From Pieris napi (Eukaryota; Arthropoda; Insecta; Lepidoptera; Pieridae): a stretch of DNA of 64,000 bases. The DNA is taken from NCBI RefSeq assembly GCF_905475465.1, contig NC_062240.1, positions 5,037,001 through 5,101,000 on the forward strand, read 5' to 3'. Positions 58,848 through 64,000 of this stretch are shown here, piece by piece. The first letter of the stretch is position 1, and the number at the start of each line of letters is the position of its first letter. The translations under genes and the position numbers were made by a program. The notes under the pieces are model-generated. The model had not been told where the DNA came from and ran no database searches. It was given only the letters and a program-made list of their open reading frames with translations.

Positions 58848-60093
58848 CATTGATATACAAAAACCCAAGATGCACAATCAACGTCTAAAAAACGTCCTCA
58901 AAAAATGAACGCAACATTCTAAATTGTGCGCTCATTTCAAATAGTCTCGCGTGTAATAAGTGGAGTCGATGTTATTTATTTGTGTTTTTTTTTAATAAAT
59001 AAATTTATGTACTTTTGAACTTTTTGAAGGCGCGTTATGAAAAATTTATGAGAGTGAAATTTTACGATGCGCGCGCACCTGTGACACAAAATTGGGAGTG
59101 TGATTATAGCGTGCGCGAGCGAGATAGGAATAAGACAATCTACAAGTAAAAAGAAATAGAATATGCGTGAAGTTCGTATGCCAAGAATTTTGAATGACCA
59201 TAATGACATTTGTCATTTACTTTTTAAACAAATAAGGAGTTTTAATTATTTTTTCAAAGAAATTTATTAATTTTATATTGTGCAATACTGCTAAAGCTAT
59301 ACATGCATACATCTTAGTGTTTGGTAGAGATGTTCTAAATATATAATAATATATACTTTTAACTAAATAGAATTTATGTTACACTTAATATAAGAGAATA
59401 ATAATAAATAATTATTTATTTAATTTTTCAAATATAAACTGAACTTAATTGACTATAATGACTCCTTTTTCAGTCTTTGATTATTTAATTGTAATTAATT
59501 ATTTGTATGCAATCAAAAACTATTTTTAATAATGCCAAAGAAGTATAACTTCTTAAGCGCGTACATAAGTACACGCACCCTTTTTTTTGTGTGTAGTTTT
59601 TGACAAATATATTTACGCTATATAAAGTGTAGGTCAGGAGGTAGCCAATTTAACATTTTTTTTTAATTTAAAGAAAAAACTTTTTAACCGGATTAAAGTT
59701 ATGTATTATTATAAATTTACAACTATTTAACATCCAACACCTTTTGTCTTCAGACACCGTGACCACGCACGCTGTAAAGCACCCGAAAAGTCGGATAATT
59801 TTAAAATTATATTAAATAGTTGTAAATAAAAAAGTCATGTTCAACTCCACTCAATACCTTGTCCTACCGACCACGGTCGGTCGTAAAATTTTATTGCTTT
59901 ATGTACGTATAAACTGCGTTGTAATAACAACTTTAAGCAATTCGCGTAAGGTTGATTTTGCAATAATATATGCTTGTAACATATACTGTTATAGACATAC
60001 TGTTATAGAAAGGGACAGAAATAGTGTTTCGGGACACTTTCGAGCGTTACTTTTATTCGAGACTGTGCATCTTGGGTTTTTTGTATATCAATG
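58848..60093. mobile_element. TIR element family A, copy 2, interrupted
   Basis: Ends CATTGATATACAAAAACCCA and its complement at 60064-60093. Its interior matches 12777-13414 in the opposite orientation, but is split by a family-C element at about 59025-59626. The intact copy reads straight across the break (GAACTTTGTGTAGGTCAGGA). Confidence 0.85.
59025..59626. mobile_element. MITE family C, copy 3, nested in family A
   Basis: Begins near GAAGGCGCGTTATGAAAAAT, contains TGAGAGTGAAATTTTACGAT and, near the right end, AAGAAGTATAACTTCTTAAG, then CGCGTACATAAGTACACGCA. The 59350-59540 part matches copy 2 at 35300-35460 in reverse complement. Right boundary uncertain by about 40 bp. Confidence 0.8.
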
Positions 60094-60718
60094 ACTGATC
60101 TATAATTTTTTGACATGTCAGAGAAGGCAAACCTTTTTGACCGGGCACATTTTTTCAATTTCAATACGAGTCTGCACATCTGAGTCCGTAGTACGGTGCT
60201 CCACATTAAACGTAGTTTAACGGCGAGTGATAATTAGGTCCGTTTTCATCCATCACAAACAGTTAAAAACGCACAAGCTAAAATAACATTTTATTTTAAT
60301 AAAAAGGTTTACTAATCCTGGAATTTGTAGGCAGTGATGCCAGCTCAAGAATAAAATAAAGTAATTAAAGTTTAATTCGATATATTGTAATATTTGTTAT
60401 TTTTGTACTGTAGCTCACTTGAGTAAGTAAATATTGATTTGTAGGTAAAATATAGAAATACGTATCATGTTATTTTTTATTGTCTTCAAATGGGTCAAAT
60501 TTGTCCCTTTTTCGGTGGAGTACTTTTTGAGTAGCAACACTTATGAAATGTCAGAATTCTACGGAATGAAAAATCGGAGTATACTTTATTCACTTGTTGT
60601 AGTGGTGTTGATAACTGCGTCTATTTCTTCATTGAGTAATTGATATCCAATTAATATTTCACGATTAACTTTATCTTCCAAAATGTTTTATCATTACTGT
60701 AACTAAAGTAGAACCAAA
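60094..60718 (+). promoter_or_regulatory. Probable promoter and 5' UTR region of the ATP9-like gene
   Basis: Lies between the nested MITEs and the ATG at 60719. No clear TATA box, initiator or CpG block. The transcription start is not determinable; the call rests only on position. Confidence 0.35.
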
Positions 60719-60771
60719 ATGGAAACTACGCCACTTATAACTCGACCTAAAAAGAAATCCTTATGGTCAAG
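60719..60771 (+). CDS. ATP9: ATP9-like exon 1
   Basis: Encodes METTPLITRPKKKSLWS plus two bases of a split Arg codon; donor GTAAC. The start is the only in-frame ATG here and lies in a favourable context. The upstream sequence 60540-60718 is likely 5' UTR and promoter, but no TATA or initiator stands out. Confidence 0.85.
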
Positions 60772-63757
60772 GTAACATTATCTAATGTTTTGTTTATGTA
60801 CATAACACTTCCCTTGTTTATCAAAATATTTTATGTTTCAGGATAAAGTTTGGTTGGTTTAAAGGGAAGGAACTCTATTCACGAGTGATATATTTAGGTC
60901 AACTTCCTGATGAAGAATATCCAGCAAACTATGTATGCAATCAGGTAAGATAATATTTCATTGTAATCTAATTAGATCAATGACCACTGACTACATGATA
61001 TACATAGGTACATATATCATGATTCTCAATTGAATTCTAGTATTTATCATCTTGAATAATCAGTGTTTAGTAAAAGTATAAAAAGTGATCAGTAAAAACT
61101 GATCCTTAAACATATAATAGCATTTATACATACATATATCTACTCATATAAAAAATAATAATTTATATATTGTTGTACTTAATAGGAGGTTTTTGAACTG
61201 TATCTGTGTTTTATAGCACTAACCTACTTATAAATTAATAAATTATTACTGCAAAGAGTTGATAAGAATAGTAAAGCTGCTTAATGTATTTGATTATTGT
61301 ATTTTATTTAACAAGAAGGTTTTACTAATATTAAAAATTATGTTTATTATAGAAACCAATTACTCCATAGATACAACTCTCCCATTGTATAGCTTTTTGT
61401 AACACAAAAGTTGTATTTCCGCAGTTTCTGTTCATAGCTATATATTGCAAAAAGTCTAAGTGATCATACTGATCTTTGTTTTCACTCCATTGCCTTAGTT
61501 GTGTATCTACTATATTAATAATTGTTTCAGAAATACAGTATATTTACATTCCTGCCCATAGTTTTGTTTGAGCAGTTTAAGTTTTTCTTAAATTTGTATT
61601 TCTTGATTATGGCCCTCAGTCAATTTATACCAAGCATTCGCATTGGATATCTCTATACATACTGGGGACCACTTGGGTTTGTTCTTGCGGTAACACTGTT
61701 TAGAGAAGCTATTGATGATTACAGAAGATACAGGTATGTTCAAAACAAAGTATATTGAATATTCAGTCACTAGTTTATTACAGTTTGGCTCTATGGTGTA
61801 AATTGATTTTTTTTTATAAATGAAGGTTCATTTATAAAAAAAATCAAATTTACTGTAACATTTAAAACAACATGATCATATAAATTATGATATATGTAAA
61901 GATGATTTAATTGTTGTTTATCTTTATGGTATTAATCTAAATAAGTAAAAGATTAATAATTACCAGGAACTGGGAGTATACTTTGGGGTCATTAAACATT
62001 GTTGTTACTTGTGTATAATTTGTTTATATTACTGATATAATATGAGCTATATGTAACTAACAAGCTTTGCTGATAAGGTTTCACTATGTACTCATAAAAT
62101 ATTGTAATGGTTTAAGCTGTTGTATTCTGGGCCTTCCCATTAAGTAAACATGATAATATAATGTACTTATTGCAATTGTTCTATGATTATGATATCATTT
62201 TATTTTGCTATATTGTTTTTTATGTAGCAGTGTCAATCCAAGCGCACAAATAGTTATGAACTAATAGATGTTTATTTATGTGCACATTTATTCATTGTGC
62301 ATTCATATGATTAACAAACAAAGGATTTCTTCATGTCTCTCAAACCTCTCAAATCTTTAACTTGTGTAATCGTTGAGACAATACTGAATTGCAACTGTCC
62401 CTCATTTGATGCTTGCACTTGATACAATGTGGGATATCTGCACAATATATAATAATACAAACATATATCTTAAAGCAACATTCCCAACTATTCAAGTAGC
62501 CGGTGGATATGGGAGGGGGCACAATGCGCGAAGACTATGCTAGCGTAGGTCATGCACGGTTGGATACAGTTCTTGTACAATGTCACCTTATGTCTAAGGG
62601 ATATGTTCAGGAGGAAATAGAAGCGGGATAGGACAAAAGTGGCCTTCTTGCGACTTTTGCCACGGGTTGGTTTGCCCGTATAGTGGTTACTCCTGGCAAA
62701 GAGAACGCTCTACTCGGGATTTATTTGGAAGCCCCATTTCCGAAATTTCGCCTAGTGACGTGGTTGCGGTCTAGAGTCTGTCCACCTCCTCTGTCTTTGT
62801 GGGTGGTAAAGAGAGCGGTGTCATCGACAGAGAGGGCTCCACATAGGGAGCTCTAGGGATGTCGCCGCTGAACAGCGTGAACAGGAAGGGCGCGAGGACG
62901 GACCTTGAGGGACTCTGGCCCTGATGGGTCGAGGGGTCGATAACATTTCCTCTATACGATAGCGCATCGAGCGGTCGGACGAGAAGTCGTGTACGATGTG
63001 CACGAGTCTTAGTGGCACTTGAAGGTGGTAGAGCTGGTAAACCAAGCCGTTGTGCCAGACCTTGGCAGGGCGGTAACTGGTGGGATTGTTACGGGGCTTG
63101 CCTGTTTTGTGGATACAGTGGCCTCTTTTCACTGCGCCTACACGGAAGATGTAGTTTTCGATGAGGCAATTGAATATGGTCACTAGTAAGCATATAACTA
63201 ATTGTCGCCCCAATCCGGCCGAGCTACGCTCGCCAAAACGCTGAGCTGTGAAGTCCCTTAAGGCCAACAGCGAGGTTAACGTGGGTATAAACTTCATAAG
63301 AAAACGGACTGACGGCAAATAAAACTAGAATCAATGATTTACATATTTGGGTGGGAGAGTTGTGTATCTAAATTACCAGCAATAACAGCCAATCCTTTAT
63401 AACAGAAAAGCACTCTCTTCCAAATTAAAGCCATTAAACGCTTTAGATGAACTGCATGAACCAATTCAGTATCTTGCTATGATTATAGTTGTAACTCATA
63501 CACATACATTTCAGACGGGACAAAGAAGTGAATAGACAGAGATATGAACGTATAGTGCTAGACACACCCAGTGATGGCTACAAACCCTTTGTTACTGAAC
63601 ATGTCTCAGCCTCTGCATTGCGTGTTGGTGATATTGTTATGTTGCACAAGGGACAGAGAGTACCTGCAGATATGATATTGCTAAGAACAAATGAAACTAT
63701 GGGCACTGTGTTTATACGAACAGACCAACTGGACGGGGAGATTGATTGGAAACTAAG
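60719..63757 (+). CDS. ATP9: P4-ATPase, ATP9A/ATP9B-like, 5' part (4 exons, continues past window)
   Basis: Exons 60719-60771, 60842-60944, 61531-61733 and 63515-63757 join with unbroken phase to give the first 200 residues of a protein that is about 1,050 long in the family. The start codon context is accaaaATGG. The product has a short basic N-terminus, two membrane segments (M1-M2) with FLNLYFLIMALSQF and TYWGPLGFVLAVTLFREA, then the start of the actuator domain with RDKEVNRQ, QRVPADMILLRTNE and TDQLDGEIDWKLR. These match human ATP9A/ATP9B (Neo1 branch of phospholipid flippases), which act in endosomes and trans-Golgi and work without a CDC50 subunit. Oddity: the actuator motif is DGEI, where the family has DGET. 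The gene is divergent from the FERM gene, start codons 5.05 kb apart. Confidence 0.93.
60842..60944 (+). CDS. ATP9: ATP9-like exon 2
   Basis: 103 nt, residues 18-52. Encodes RIKFGWFKGKELYSRVIYLG and QLPDEEYPANYVCNQ, the N-terminal cytosolic segment before M1. The human counterpart carries a TVWLG...YPRNVINNQ pattern. Acceptor tttatgtttcag, donor GTAAG, ends in phase 0. Confidence 0.9.
61531..61733 (+). CDS. ATP9: ATP9-like exon 3 (M1-M2)
   Basis: 203 nt, residues 53-119. Encodes KYSIFTFLPIVLFEQFKFFL and NLYFLIMALSQFIPSIRIGY, then a second hydrophobic helix around LGFVLAVTLFREAIDDYRRY. ATP9A has the same order (YNFFTFLP, LYFLLLACSQF, YWVPLGFVLAVT). Acceptor aattgtttcag, donor GTATG, ends in phase 2. 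Confidence 0.95.
62510..63310 (-). pseudogene. Decayed Jockey-type LINE fragment in ATP9 intron 3
   Basis: Minus-strand frame 62821-63318 contains HKTGKPRNNPTSYRP (reverse transcriptase start motif with A in place of I), LVHIVHDFSSDRSMRYRIEE and IRARVPQGPSSRPS, where the family has RVPQGSxLxP. The downstream block (towards 62510) looks like more LINE sequence with stops and frameshifts. Antisense to the ATP9-like gene. Not functional. Confidence 0.8.
63515..63757 (+). CDS. ATP9: ATP9-like exon 4 (start of actuator domain)
   Basis: 243 nt, residues 120-200. Encodes RRDKEVNRQRYERIVLDTPS, LRVGDIVMLHKGQRVPADMI and TDQLDGEIDWKL. RVPAD and the DGE(T) loop are P-type ATPase actuator landmarks. The codon after GAG is ATT (Ile) where ACN (Thr) is expected. 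Acceptor acatacatttcag, donor GTAAA, ends in phase 2; the next exon is beyond the window. Confidence 0.95.
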
Positions 63758-63784
63758 GTAAATATTAATAATAAAATGGTATAG

Positions 63785-64000
63785 CGTTCAAGTATTACCT
63801 AACGAATTTTGGGGGGGGAGGGGGGGGCATTTGTATAACGTTACGATATGGGGCGGGGATTGAATTACGCGTTATTGTTAATATCGACCAGTACTTTACA
63901 CCACATAATTGTAACCTTTAGGTATAAAGACTCACTAGGTGGTCATGAAACGTTTTATTATACTTGGGTACAGAAAAACGTTACGGCGCGTTACATGAGG
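63785..64000 (+). mobile_element. Repeat with poly-G run (family B copy 2, cut by window end)
   Basis: Begins GCGTTCAAGTATTACCTAAC, contains two G runs around 63811-63828, and continues with CGTTACGATATGGGG, GAATTACGCGTTATTGTTAA and AACGTTACGGCGCGTTACAT. It is the inverted sister of 17617-17862 and sits in the intron after ATP9-like exon 4. Confidence 0.75.

Overview
The window is AT-rich animal nuclear DNA, very probably from a moth or butterfly (Lepidoptera). Three things point there: multi-exon genes with GT-AG introns; a Helitron with the 3' hairpin and CTAG terminus common in lepidopteran genomes; and several tRNA-derived SINEs and LINE tails of a style I know from Lepidoptera. The species cannot be told from the sequence alone.

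Two protein-coding genes lie head to head. On the minus strand, from about 55.7 kb down to 0.96 kb, is a gene for a giant FERM-domain protein. I could join twelve coding exons with consistent phases (predicted 4,249 aa). Exons 1-8 encode a FERM domain plus a FERM-adjacent region closest to the FARP/FRMD7 group. Exons 9-11 encode a linker. Exon 12 is one 11.2-kb coding exon for a Ser/Lys/Asp-rich, apparently disordered tail of about 3,740 residues, including a Lys-Ser-Pro tandem array. No DH or PH domain is visible, unlike vertebrate FARP proteins. On the plus strand, starting at 60,719, are the first four exons of an ATP9A/ATP9B-type P4-ATPase, which runs off the window end.

Nearly everything else is intron or intergenic DNA filled with mobile elements. 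By region: 0-1 kb, 3' flank with a small foldback MITE; 12.8-17.2 kb, a 640-bp terminal-inverted-repeat (TIR) element and tandem fragments of it; 17.6 kb, a poly-C repeat whose inverted sister is at the window end; 18.3-20.2 kb, a decayed non-LTR retrotransposon; 20.5 kb, a Helitron; 21.1-21.8 kb, an internally deleted PIF/Harbinger-like element; 22.6-24.9 kb, a MITE, a 1.6-kb TIR element with many copies of one internal motif, and a SINE; 28.2 and 29.9 kb, two hAT-like elements with 8-bp target duplications; 37.7 and 48.9 kb, two sister Tigger/pogo-like elements; 38.6-40.8 kb, a 2.2-kb near-perfect palindrome inserted in a SINE; 41.4 kb, a TTAA-flanked hairpin; 47.5-48.4 kb, LINE tails; 50.1-53.4 kb, a four-deep nest of elements; 58.8-60.1 kb, a MITE within a MITE; 62.5-63.3 kb, a decayed LINE inside an ATP9 intron.

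The items most worth attention are the 2.2-kb palindrome (possible long dsRNA source inside a gene intron), the two competing reading frames through exons 10-12 of the FERM gene, the giant exon, the four-level nested insertion at 50-53 kb, the motif-array TIR element at 22.9-24.5 kb, and the DGET-to-DGEI change in the ATP9-like pump. No bacterial-type system, CRISPR array, rRNA or intact tRNA gene was seen.
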